DNA of 64,000 bases from the NCBI RefSeq assembly GCF_900177515.1, contig NZ_FXAK01000007.1, positions 2,154,501 to 2,218,500 on the forward strand, read 5' to 3'. The notes beneath the pieces were generated by a model that saw only the letters and a program-made list of their open reading frames with translations, made no database searches and had not been told where the DNA came from. The translations under genes were made by a program, and so were the position numbers. The stretch is from Azospirillum oryzae (GTDB lineage Bacteria; Pseudomonadota; Alphaproteobacteria; Azospirillales; Azospirillaceae). Shown piece by piece: positions 40,097 to 48,226 of the stretch. Position 1 is the first letter of the stretch. Every line of letters begins with the position of its first letter.

Positions 40097-40651
40097 TCAG
40101 AGCCGGGGCAGCGTGACGCCCTTCTGCCCCATGTATTTGCCGGACTTGTCGGCGTAGGACACCTCGCACACGCTGTCGCCCTTCAGGAACAGGAACTGGC
40201 ACAGCCCCTCGTTCGCGTAGACTTTGGCGGGCAGCGGCGTGGTGTTGGAGATCTCCAGCGTGACGTGGCCTTCCCACTCCGGCTCCAGCGGGGTGACGTT
40301 CACGATCAGGCCGCAGCGGGCATAGGTGCTCTTGCCCAGGCAGATGACCAGAACGTCGCGCGGGATGCGGAAATATTCCACCGTGCGGGCCAGCGCGAAG
40401 CTGTTGGGCGGGATGATGCAGACGTCGGTCTTGCGGTCGACGAAGCTCGAATCGTCGAAGCGCTTCGGGTCGACGATGGCATTGTCGACGTTGGTGAAGA
40501 TCTTGAACTCGTCGGCGACCCGGGCGTCGTAGCCGTAGGACGACACGCCGTAGGAAATCACGCCTTCGCGCTTCTGGGTCTCGACGAAGGGCTCGATCAT
40601 GCCCTTGGTCTCGGCCATCTCGCGGATCCAGCTGTCCGGCATGATGCCCAT
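40097..40651 (-). CDS. dcd: dCTP deaminase
   Basis: Deaminates dCTP to dUTP for thymidylate synthesis. 184 residues from the ATG at 40651, with AAGGAG upstream; an ATG at 40642 is the alternative. [16 protein letters not shown], the trimer/active-site [36 protein letters not shown] region and [11 protein letters not shown] are diagnostic. The longer upstream frame has no homology. Confidence 0.96.
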   Translation of the reverse strand: MGIMPDSWIREMAETKGMIEPFVETQKREGVISYGVSSYGYDARVADEFKIFTNVDNAIVDPKRFDDSSFVDRKTDVCIIPPNSFALARTVEYFRIPRDVLVICLGKSTYARCGLIVNVTPLEPEWEGHVTLEISNTTPLPAKVYANEGLCQFLFLKGDSVCEVSYADKSGKYMGQKGVTLPRL

Positions 40652-40814
40652 CGCGGGGGTACTCCTTGGCGTATCGATTGGGTGGAGGGGTGGTGAGGCT
40701 GGTTTGTAGCCGAGCGCGCGGCGAGGCTCAAGAAAAGCCGGGCCGCTTGTGGTGCATGGACGGTTCTTTATCACGGCGCTGGTCTTCCGCGCGCTCGCGG
40801 CTAAGCTTCGCCGC

Positions 40815-41246
40815 ATGACACAGAGCTTCATCCTGTCCGTGACGGACACCCCCGCCCCGGCCGATCTGGCCGGCGTCTTCGACGGCCTGCGCGCCTACAA
40901 CGAGGCGTCGCTCGGCCGCGCCTATGACCGCCGCGACTTGGTCGCCGTCGCCCGCGATGCGGACGGCGCGCTGAAGGGCGGGCTGGTCGGCTACACCAAT
41001 TGGGACTGGCTGTATGTCGATTTGCTGTGGGTGGACGACTCCACCCGCGGCAGCGGCCTCGGCGGCCGATTGCTGGCCACGGCGGAGGCGGAGGCCAAGA
41101 CCCGCGGCTGCCGCTGGTCGCGGCTCTACACCTACGACTTCCAGGCGCCCGGCTTCTACCCGAAGCAGGGCTATGAGGTGTGGGCGGAGATGGAGGGCTA
41201 TCCGCCGGGGCACCGGCAGATCTGGTTCAGGAAGGATTTGGCTTAG
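40815..41246 (+). CDS. GNAT-family N-acetyltransferase
   Basis: 143 residues from the ATG at 40815. The GNAT acetyl-CoA loop appears as [28 protein letters not shown] (motif A, R-x-x-G-x-G/A), followed by [22 protein letters not shown] (motif B). The substrate is unknown. It is divergent from dcd with about 160 bases between. Confidence 0.87.
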   Translation: MTQSFILSVTDTPAPADLAGVFDGLRAYNEASLGRAYDRRDLVAVARDADGALKGGLVGYTNWDWLYVDLLWVDDSTRGSGLGGRLLATAEAEAKTRGCRWSRLYTYDFQAPGFYPKQGYEVWAEMEGYPPGHRQIWFRKDLA

Positions 41247-41291
41247 GGTGTTGGATTGTGAGGGTGGGGGTCTAACGCCGCACCCGCCCCC

Positions 41292-41438
41292 TCACTCCCC
41301 CCGCTGCCGCGCCTGCTCCTTGCGCTTGCGCAGGTTCTCGCGCAGGCGGGCGGCGAGGCGTTCGTCGCGGGCCGACACCGCCGGCTTCGGCTTCACCGGT
41401 GCCGGCGGAGTGTTCAGCGTCTCGGCGGTGTCGTCCAT
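41292..41438 (-). CDS. Conserved small basic protein, 48 aa
   Basis: An ORF of 48 codons from the ATG at 41438, with GGAG 10 bases upstream. It reads MDDTAETLNTPPAPVKPKP and ends in a highly basic helix, DERLAARLRENLRKRKEQAR. Short proteins with this DERLA-RLRENLRRRK ending recur in Alphaproteobacteria to my knowledge; function unknown. It lies 22 bases after the next gene upstream on this strand, so they are probably co-transcribed. Confidence 0.65.
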   Translation of the reverse strand: MDDTAETLNTPPAPVKPKPAVSARDERLAARLRENLRKRKEQARQRGE

Positions 41439-41460
41439 CGGCGCGGCTCCGCCCGGGCTG

Positions 41461-41799
41461 TCAGTGATCGGAATGATGCAGGATCTGATCGCGCAGGCCG
41501 GTCTCGTAGCCGACGCCGGTCGCGGTCAGGATCGCGGCGCCGGGGGTGCGCTTCACGATGCCCTTGCGTTCCAGGATGGTCCAGACGGCATCGTTCTGCA
41601 GGCCGGTGGCATCCTTGGCGGCGACCACGGCATGGCCGAGGTGGAAGTGGTTGCCGTGCGCGTGCGGCAGGGAGGTGATCTGGAAGCCACCCTCCTCATC
41701 CTCGGCCGGAGCGTTCTCCAGACGCGCGATCTCCTGCAGAAGGGTCAGGGTGCGCAGCTGCAGCGGGTTCAGGTTCAGCGGGTTCTTCTTCGGGGGCAT
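41461..41799 (-). CDS. Conserved hypothetical protein, 112 aa
   Basis: From the ATG at 41799 (MPPKKNPLNLNPLQLRTLTLLQEI). A His-rich centre (LPHAHGNHFHLGHAVV) could bind metal. The end (DAVWTILERKGIVKRTPGAAILTATGVGYE) looks like a small winged-helix remnant. I do not recognise a named family. Coding is supported by codon use and the compact pairing with the 48-aa gene. Confidence 0.65.
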   Translation of the reverse strand: MPPKKNPLNLNPLQLRTLTLLQEIARLENAPAEDEEGGFQITSLPHAHGNHFHLGHAVVAAKDATGLQNDAVWTILERKGIVKRTPGAAILTATGVGYETGLRDQILHHSDH

Positions 41800-41968
41800 C
41801 GATGGTCTCATCGGTCCTGGTGTGTCGCGGTCGCGCAGTAGACCGGCAGGGCGGATCGGCTGTCAAGCGTGCGAACCGGTCATGGGAGAGGCTTGGATGG
41901 AGGCTGGCGCCCCGGTCGCCGCTGGGGCATAAGACCGTCGGACCATCGTCATATCAAGGTGTCGGACC

Positions 41969-42955
41969 ATGACCATCCTCGTCACCGGGGCCGCCGGCTT
42001 CATCGGATCGCATGTCGCGGCTGCGCTGCTGGACCGCGGGGAGAGCGTGCTCGGCATCGACAACCTGAACGACTATTACGCCGTGGCGCTGAAGGAGGCG
42101 CGGCTGGCCCGGCTGACCGGCCGGCCCGGCTTCCGCTTCATCAGGGCCGACATCTCCGACCGCGCGACGGTGGAGGGGCTGTGGCCGCAGTTCGGCGACG
42201 TGACGGGCGTGGTCCATCTGGCAGCGCAGCCGGGCGTGCGCTATTCGATCGAGAACCCCTATGCCTATGTCGACGCCAACGTCACCGGTCAGGTGACGCT
42301 GCTGGAGGCGGCGCGGCGCATGCCGGATTTGCGGCATTTCGTCTACGCCTCCACCTCGTCCGTCTATGGCGCCAACCGCAAGATGCCCTTCTCGGTGGAG
42401 GACCGGGTGGACAGCCCGGTATCGGTCTATGCCGCCACCAAGAAGGCGGCGGAGATGCTGGCCTTCACCTATAGCCACCTCTACCAGCTGCCGATGACCG
42501 GCCTGCGCTTCTTCACCGTCTATGGCCCGTGGAGCCGCCCGGACATGGCGACCTGGCTGTTCGCCGACGCCATCACCGCCGGCCGGCCGATCCGCGTCTT
42601 CAACGGCGGCAAGATGAAGCGCGACTTCACCTATATCGACGACATCGTCTCAGGCGTGCTGGCCGCCCTCGACCGCCCGGCTCCGGTAGATGCCGAGACT
42701 GGCGCCCCGCACCGCGTCTTCAACCTGGGCAACAACCGGTGCGAGGAGCTGATGCGCTTCATCACCGTGCTGGAGCAGGCTTTCGGCCGCGAGGCCGTCA
42801 AGGTGATGGAGCCGATGCAGGCCGGCGACGTGCCGGAGACCGCCGCCGACATCGAGCTGAGCCGTCAGGTGCTGGGCTTCGAGCCGAAGACCCCGATCGA
42901 GATCGGCCTGCCCCGATTCGTGGAGTGGTACAAGGGCTATCACGGGATCCGGTGA
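41969..42955 (+). CDS. NAD-dependent epimerase, UDP-glucuronate 4-epimerase-like
   Basis: Extended short-chain dehydrogenase, 328 residues. NAD-binding TGAAGFIGSHVAAALL is at about 6-21. The active-site Ser/Thr is in YASTSSVYGANRKMPF and the Tyr-x3-Lys in SVYAATKKAAE. LRFFTVYGPWSRPDMA is characteristic of the LspL/UDP-GlcA 4-epimerase branch, giving UDP-galacturonate. It opens the polysaccharide cluster. Confidence 0.87.
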   Translation: MTILVTGAAGFIGSHVAAALLDRGESVLGIDNLNDYYAVALKEARLARLTGRPGFRFIRADISDRATVEGLWPQFGDVTGVVHLAAQPGVRYSIENPYAYVDANVTGQVTLLEAARRMPDLRHFVYASTSSVYGANRKMPFSVEDRVDSPVSVYAATKKAAEMLAFTYSHLYQLPMTGLRFFTVYGPWSRPDMATWLFADAITAGRPIRVFNGGKMKRDFTYIDDIVSGVLAALDRPAPVDAETGAPHRVFNLGNNRCEELMRFITVLEQAFGREAVKVMEPMQAGDVPETAADIELSRQVLGFEPKTPIEIGLPRFVEWYKGYHGIR

Positions 42956-43032
42956 CGGCACGATCTTCCACCACCCTGGCTGGCATCATATACTGCGGCG
43001 CTCGAACCTGAAGCAGGCTTCCGAAGATCAGC

Positions 43033-44007
43033 ATGACCGACAGCACCGACGCCGAAGCCGCCACCGAGACCGTCTCTCCCCCCTGCACTGCAGAGGCCAT
43101 TCCGGAAGACGTGACGGAAGACGGGCCAGCCACCCTTGCCGCTTCACTGGCCGATGCCGAGGAGCGGATACGGCAGTTGACGGCAGAGCGCGACCGCTTC
43201 CGCTCCTCCTTCGACGCCTGTCTCGCCGCAATCGAGGCCGAGCGGCAGGAGCGCCGGGCCGCCGAAGCCGAACTGGAGCGGCTGCGCAACCCTCCGCTGC
43301 CCAGCATCCTCATCAACACCATGCCGAAATCCGGCAGCGTCTATATCCATAAGCACCTGGGCCAAGCCCTCGGCATGCCCTTCAGCAACCTCGGCAACGG
43401 CTATACGCTGGCCGATCAGGTGCAGTATTGGAGCGCGAAGTCCTTCATCGGGGCGAGCAGCATCGCGCAGAACCATTTCGAACCGTCGGACATCAACGTC
43501 CAGATTCTGGACCGGCTGGTCGGCCGCTGGATCCTGCACATCCGTGATCCGCGCCAGGCGTTGCTGAGCTGGGTGCATCACCTCGACCTGCTGAAGGCGG
43601 AAAATCGCGAGGATGCCCTTCTCTGGGTGACGCCGACGCCGCCAGCGGGATATTTCGATCTGGACCTGACGGACAAGATCGGCTGGAACATCGTCCATTA
43701 TTCCCCGGCCCTGGTCGACTGGCTGCGCGGCTGGCTGAAGGTTTACGACCGGGGACGCTTCAACATCCTGCTGACGACCTACGATGAACTGATCACGGAC
43801 GAGCATCGTCTGTTCGGCCGCATCCTCGACTTCCACGGCATTGCGCGGCAGCGCTTTCAGTTCACGCCCTTGCCGAAGGACCGTGGCGTGCATTTCCGCA
43901 AGGGCGATCCGGACGAATGGCGGTCGGTCTACACCCCGCCCCAGATCGAGGCCTGCAACGCGCTCCTCCCCGACCAGTTGCTGGAACGGTTCGGCTGGGT
44001 TCGCTGA
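43033..44007 (+). CDS. Sulfotransferase-family protein
   Basis: 324 residues. After an acidic start, a coiled coil (about 38-86) precedes the sulfotransferase fold. The 5'-phosphosulfate loop is INTMPKSGSVYIHKHL (97-108) and the 3'-phosphate site is LHIRDPRQALLSWVHH (169-182). The late HFRKGDPDEWRSVY matches the C-terminal family motif. It would transfer sulfate from PAPS to a glycan or lipid; the setting among sugar epimerase and glycosyltransferase genes suggests a surface polysaccharide. The acceptor is unknown. Confidence 0.78.
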   Translation: MTDSTDAEAATETVSPPCTAEAIPEDVTEDGPATLAASLADAEERIRQLTAERDRFRSSFDACLAAIEAERQERRAAEAELERLRNPPLPSILINTMPKSGSVYIHKHLGQALGMPFSNLGNGYTLADQVQYWSAKSFIGASSIAQNHFEPSDINVQILDRLVGRWILHIRDPRQALLSWVHHLDLLKAENREDALLWVTPTPPAGYFDLDLTDKIGWNIVHYSPALVDWLRGWLKVYDRGRFNILLTTYDELITDEHRLFGRILDFHGIARQRFQFTPLPKDRGVHFRKGDPDEWRSVYTPPQIEACNALLPDQLLERFGWVR

Positions 44008-44172
44008 CCGCAAACGCCATGCATCGTCGCCTCCGGCCGGCATCCCGACGGCCTAGGGGCAAGTGCGTGACCGGCTCTACGCATCGGCACGGGGAAACGT
44101 GATACAAGGTCAGCCTTTGCGGCTGCCATTGACGACCGATCGCATGCCCTTCCCGACAACACCCGAGCCACC

Positions 44173-45177
44173 ATGACCTCCACCGCCTATTCGTCCGCGC
44201 TGATCGGCGTCTTCCTGCTGTGTCTGGCCGTCGGCTGGTACCTGTCGACGCGGGTGCTGCGCTATCTGCTCGCCAGCAGCATCATGGACATCCCGAACGA
44301 GCGGTCGAGCCATCAGGCCCCCACCCCGCGCGGCGGCGGCTGGGCGGTGATGCTGACGGTGATGCCGGTCTTCGCCATCGCCGGGATCGCCTTCGGCCGG
44401 CCGCTGGAAGCCGGGGCGGTGCTGCTGGGCACGCTGGCGCTGATGGGGGTGTCGTGGATGGACGACCGGCGCACCCTGTCGCCGCTGCTGCGGCTGGCGG
44501 TGCAGGCGCTGGCGGTGGCCTTCGGGCTGCTGGCGCTGCCGTCCGACCAGCTGGTGTGGCAGGGCTGGCTGCCCTGGGGGCTGGACCGGGCAGCGACGGC
44601 CTTCCTGTGGCTGTGGTTCGTCAACCTCTACAATTTCATGGACGGGATCGACGGGCTGGCCGGCAGCGAGACCATCCTGATCGGCGGCGGCGTCGCGCTG
44701 GTGTCGCTGGTTGTGGGCGATTTCGGGCTGACCGGTGTCGCCGGGGCTGCGCTGGCCGGGGCGGCGGCCGGGTTCCTGACCCACAATTGGCGGCCGGCCC
44801 GCATGTTCATGGGCGATGTCGGCAGCATCCCGCTCGGCCATATCCTGGCCTTCCTGTTGGCCTCGCTGGCGGCGCGCGGCGATTGGGCGGCGGCGCTGAT
44901 CCTGCCCGCCTATTACCTGACCGACGCCACCATCACGCTGCTGCGCCGGCTGTTGCGCGGCGAGAAGATCTGGCAGGCCCACCGCGAGCATTTCTATCAG
45001 AAGGCCGCCAAGGGTGCGGGCCGGCACGACCGCGTGGTGCTGACCATCATCGGCTACAGCCTCGTCCTCGTCGCCGCCGCGCTGGCCGCCAGGACCTTCG
45101 GCGCCTGGACGCTGGCGCCGGGCGCGGTCACGGTCGCGCTGCTGCTGGCGACGCTGACGCGCATGTCGAAGGCCTGA
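44173..45177 (+). CDS. Polyprenyl-phosphate sugar-1-phosphate transferase (WbpL/WecA family)
   Basis: Initiating membrane transferase of the MraY/WecA superfamily, 334 residues with about ten helices. Cytoplasmic catalytic loops are MDIPNERSSHQAPTPRGGG, GVSWMDDRRTLSP, NLYNFMDGIDGLAG and ARMFMGDVGSIPLG, with HREHFYQKA near the end. It attaches the first HexNAc-phosphate to undecaprenyl phosphate. Five bases separate it from the following GT2 gene. Confidence 0.9.
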   Translation: MTSTAYSSALIGVFLLCLAVGWYLSTRVLRYLLASSIMDIPNERSSHQAPTPRGGGWAVMLTVMPVFAIAGIAFGRPLEAGAVLLGTLALMGVSWMDDRRTLSPLLRLAVQALAVAFGLLALPSDQLVWQGWLPWGLDRAATAFLWLWFVNLYNFMDGIDGLAGSETILIGGGVALVSLVVGDFGLTGVAGAALAGAAAGFLTHNWRPARMFMGDVGSIPLGHILAFLLASLAARGDWAAALILPAYYLTDATITLLRRLLRGEKIWQAHREHFYQKAAKGAGRHDRVVLTIIGYSLVLVAAALAARTFGAWTLAPGAVTVALLLATLTRMSKA

Positions 45178-45182
45178 TCCCC

Positions 45183-46022
45183 ATGACCGCCACGTTCCTC
45201 GACCTCTCCGTCGTCCTTTACCACCCCGATCCCGACCTGCTGGCCCGCTCGCTCGCCACCATCGCCGCCGCCGCCGACCGGCTGGCCGAGGGTACCGGGG
45301 TGCAGACCCGGCTGTGGATCGTCGACAATGGCGCACCGAAGGGCAGCGAACCGGCGGCGAACCCGTTCCGGCCGCTGCTGGACCGCTATGCCGAGGCCGG
45401 CCGTCCGCCGGTGACGCTGATCGCCGGGCACGGCAATGTCGGCTACGGCGCCGGGCACAATCTGGCGATCCGGCAGGGCGATGCGCCTTACCACCTGATC
45501 CTGAACTACGACATCCTGCTTGAGCCCGACGCGCTGCTGGCCGGCTGGCGCTATATGGAGGCGCACCCGCGCACCGTGCTGCTGACGCCCAAGGTGTTCG
45601 GGCCGTCGGGAGAGCAGGAGTTCCTGTGCAAGCGCCGGCCGACCGTGCTGGATCTGGGTCTGCGCGCCTTCGCCCCGGCCTCCGTCAAGCGGATGTTCGC
45701 CAAGCGGCTGAACCGGTACGAGATGCGCGACGTCACCGGCGACAGCGTCGTCACCGGGCTGGAGCAGGTCAGCGGCGCCTTCATGCTGTTCCGGCGCGAC
45801 GCTCTGACCCGGCTCGGCGGGTTCGACGACGGCTATTTTCTGTATTTCGAGGATTTCGACCTGTCGCGCCGAGCGATGGCGCTGGGCGAGATCGCCTATG
45901 TGCCGGACGTGCGCATGGTGCATTTCGGCGGCAAGGCGGCGCGCAAGGGCCGCGCGCATATCCGCATGTTCGCCCGCTCGGCCCTACGCTTTTTCAACAC
46001 CCACGGATGGCGGCTGGTCTGA
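45183..46022 (+). CDS. Glycosyltransferase family 2
   Basis: 279 residues. The GT-A pattern is LSVVLYHPDPDLLARSLATI, WIVDNGAPKGS, HLILNYDILLEPDALL, and SGAFMLFRRDALTRLGGFDDGYFLYFEDFDLSRRA. It resembles rhamnosyltransferase-like enzymes. It is co-transcribed with the initiating transferase. Its last 39 bases overlap the end of the convergent GT2 gene. Confidence 0.88.
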   Translation: MTATFLDLSVVLYHPDPDLLARSLATIAAAADRLAEGTGVQTRLWIVDNGAPKGSEPAANPFRPLLDRYAEAGRPPVTLIAGHGNVGYGAGHNLAIRQGDAPYHLILNYDILLEPDALLAGWRYMEAHPRTVLLTPKVFGPSGEQEFLCKRRPTVLDLGLRAFAPASVKRMFAKRLNRYEMRDVTGDSVVTGLEQVSGAFMLFRRDALTRLGGFDDGYFLYFEDFDLSRRAMALGEIAYVPDVRMVHFGGKAARKGRAHIRMFARSALRFFNTHGWRLV

Positions 46023-47033
46023 GCTGTGCGACTTCCGCAGCCCCGGCCGGCCGCGGGTCTTCAGCAGCAGCGGGTTCCAGGCGATCATGCGGGCGACCTG
46101 CCCCAGCGTCGCCTTGCGGTCGCGTTGGATGACGCGGCGCTTGGCCATCATGCGCGGCAGGCCGCACAGCGCGTCGCGGATGCCGCGGCCGATGGCGCCG
46201 GTGCGCCCGCTGCCCAGGCTGCGGAACACCAGATAGACAACCAGCAGCGCATGGCCGGCGAAGGCCAGCGGCAGCAACGGCAGCGGCATGTTCTTCACCA
46301 TCGTCCACACCAGATTGCGGACGCCGTGATACTGGGCGAAGGTGCCATACTGCTTGGACACGCCGCTGCTGACATGCTCCACGACAGCGTCGCCGACCTG
46401 CACCGCCGGACCGCCGTTCAGACGGATGCGGAAGCCGAGGTCGACATCCTCGCAATAACAGAAGAAATCCTCGTCGAAACCGCCGACCGCCTCGAAACAA
46501 TCGCGCCGGTACATGGCGGCGGCAGCGCAGGGCGAGAAGACTTCACCGCTGTAATAGGGCGGCTTCAGCATGCGACGATAATTGACCCGCCAGGCGAAGC
46601 CGAAAATGGAATACTGGTCGCCCTCGCCGTCGATCATGCGGGGGTCGTGCGAGAAGAGCTGGGTCGAGCCGAACATCGCCACGTCGGGCTGCGCACGGGC
46701 GGCGGCCTGCAGCCGCTCCATCCAGTCGCGGCGCGGGAAGGCGTCGGGGTTCAGCGTGACGATCCAGGGGACAGTGGCGCCGGCGGCGCCGATGTTGTTG
46801 GCCTTGGCGAAACCGACATTGCTGTCCAGCCGGACCATGCGGAACCGCGGATCGGCGGGCAAGGCGATTCCGTCGACGTCCTTCGACGCGTTGTCGACGA
46901 TCACCACCTCGAAGGCGGGGTCGGTCTGGTCGAGCAGACAGCCAATGACGCGATTGACGAAGTCGGCGCAGTTAAAGCTGACGATGATGATCCGGCTGTG
47001 CCGATCATTTGCACCGTCCACAATGTGTGACAT
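45984..47033 (-). CDS. Glycosyltransferase family 2
   Basis: 349 residues. It begins IIIVSFNCADFVNRVIGCLLDQT, then VVIVDNASKDVDG, GFAKANNIGAAGATVPWIVTLNPDAFP, and CAAAAMYRRDCFEAVGGFDEDFFCYCEDVDLGFR, a rhamnosyltransferase-like GT-A domain. A C-terminal membrane-associated stretch (LPLLPLAFAGHALLVVYLVF) follows. It is oriented against the flanking cluster genes. Confidence 0.88.
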   Translation of the reverse strand: MSHIVDGANDRHSRIIIVSFNCADFVNRVIGCLLDQTDPAFEVVIVDNASKDVDGIALPADPRFRMVRLDSNVGFAKANNIGAAGATVPWIVTLNPDAFPRRDWMERLQAAARAQPDVAMFGSTQLFSHDPRMIDGEGDQYSIFGFAWRVNYRRMLKPPYYSGEVFSPCAAAAMYRRDCFEAVGGFDEDFFCYCEDVDLGFRIRLNGGPAVQVGDAVVEHVSSGVSKQYGTFAQYHGVRNLVWTMVKNMPLPLLPLAFAGHALLVVYLVFRSLGSGRTGAIGRGIRDALCGLPRMMAKRRVIQRDRKATLGQVARMIAWNPLLLKTRGRPGLRKSHSSDQPPSVGVEKA

Positions 47034-47205
47034 GTCTTGGTAGCGTCCTTATTCACGCGTCCCTATTCAGCTTATAGCCATTCCCACCACCAACCGAAAG
47101 CTGGAAAAGGGTTCTGGGACTTTGCGCCGTGGCGTCACCTGGCCAAACCGGATACTAAGGCATGGTTCGATCCATGATACGATACCAGCCCGGACACCCC
47201 TGCCC

Positions 47206-48150
47206 ATGCGCGTTCTCCTGACCGGCGCCACCGGCTTCGTCGGCCGCCACACCGTCCCGCTGCTGGCCGCCCGCGGACATATGGTGCGCGCCGCCCTGCG
47301 CACCAGCAAGGAAGGGCCGTGGGAGCCGGCAGTGGTCGGCGACATCGGTCCCGACACCGACTGGACCGCGGCGCTCAAAGACGTCGACGCGGTGATCCAT
47401 ATGGCGGCCCGCGTCCATGTGATGCGCGACAAGGCCGCCGACCCGCTGGCGGAGTTCCGCCGCGTCAACACCGCCGGCACCGTCCGGCTGGCGGAGCAGG
47501 CGGCGGCGGCCGGGGTCAAGCGCTTCGTCTTCCTCAGCAGCATCAAGGCGATGGTGGACGAAAGCCGCCCCACCCCACTGGACGCCGCGATGCCGCCCGA
47601 CCCGCACAGCCCCTACGGCATCTCCAAGCTGGAGGCCGAGCGGGCGCTGGCCGCGATTTCCGCCCGCACCGGCATGGAGGTGGCTGTGATCCGGCCGCCG
47701 CTGGTCTACGGCCCCGGCGCCGCCGGCAACATGCGGGCACTGGTGAAGCTGGTGGCGACCGGCCTGCCGCTGCCGCTGGGCGGCATCCACAACCGGCGGA
47801 GCCTGATCTATGTCGGCAATCTCGCCGACGCGGTGGTGACGGTGCTGGAACATCCGGATGCCGCCGGCGGGACCTTCCTGGTCCAGGACGGAGAGCCGGT
47901 TTCGACCGCCGATCTGGTGCGCGCCATCGCCGCGGCGCTGGGCCGGCCGGCGCGGCTGCTCCCGGTGCCGCGCGGCCTGATGGCGCTGGGGGCAGCGCTG
48001 ACCGGCACGCGCGCGGTGTTCGACCGGCTGGCCGGCACGCTGACGGTGGATGACGGACCCATCCGTAAAAGGCTCGGCTGGCGCCCGCCCCATGACCTTG
48101 CGTCCGGGTTGCGCGCCACCGCGGAATGGTTCAAAGCTTCCCGCGGCTGA
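47206..48150 (+). CDS. NAD-dependent epimerase/reductase (WbpV-like SDR)
   Basis: 314 residues from the ATG at 47206. LLTGATGFVGRHTVPLL is the NAD loop; FVFLSSIKAMVDESRP and SPYGISKLEAERAL carry the Ser and Tyr-x3-Lys. Together with the WbpL-like transferase and the WbpM-like dehydratase it matches the wbpV-wbpL-wbpM set, where the SDR reduces a 4-keto-6-deoxy UDP-HexNAc (to FucNAc or QuiNAc types). The exact stereochemistry cannot be told. Confidence 0.82.
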   Translation: MRVLLTGATGFVGRHTVPLLAARGHMVRAALRTSKEGPWEPAVVGDIGPDTDWTAALKDVDAVIHMAARVHVMRDKAADPLAEFRRVNTAGTVRLAEQAAAAGVKRFVFLSSIKAMVDESRPTPLDAAMPPDPHSPYGISKLEAERALAAISARTGMEVAVIRPPLVYGPGAAGNMRALVKLVATGLPLPLGGIHNRRSLIYVGNLADAVVTVLEHPDAAGGTFLVQDGEPVSTADLVRAIAAALGRPARLLPVPRGLMALGAALTGTRAVFDRLAGTLTVDDGPIRKRLGWRPPHDLASGLRATAEWFKASRG

Positions 48151-48226
48151 TCACCCGGCCGGATCGGCGATGGCCGGCTTCGGCCCCCGGTTCTCAAGGC
48201 CGAACGAATGAACAAGGTTTAGCGGC

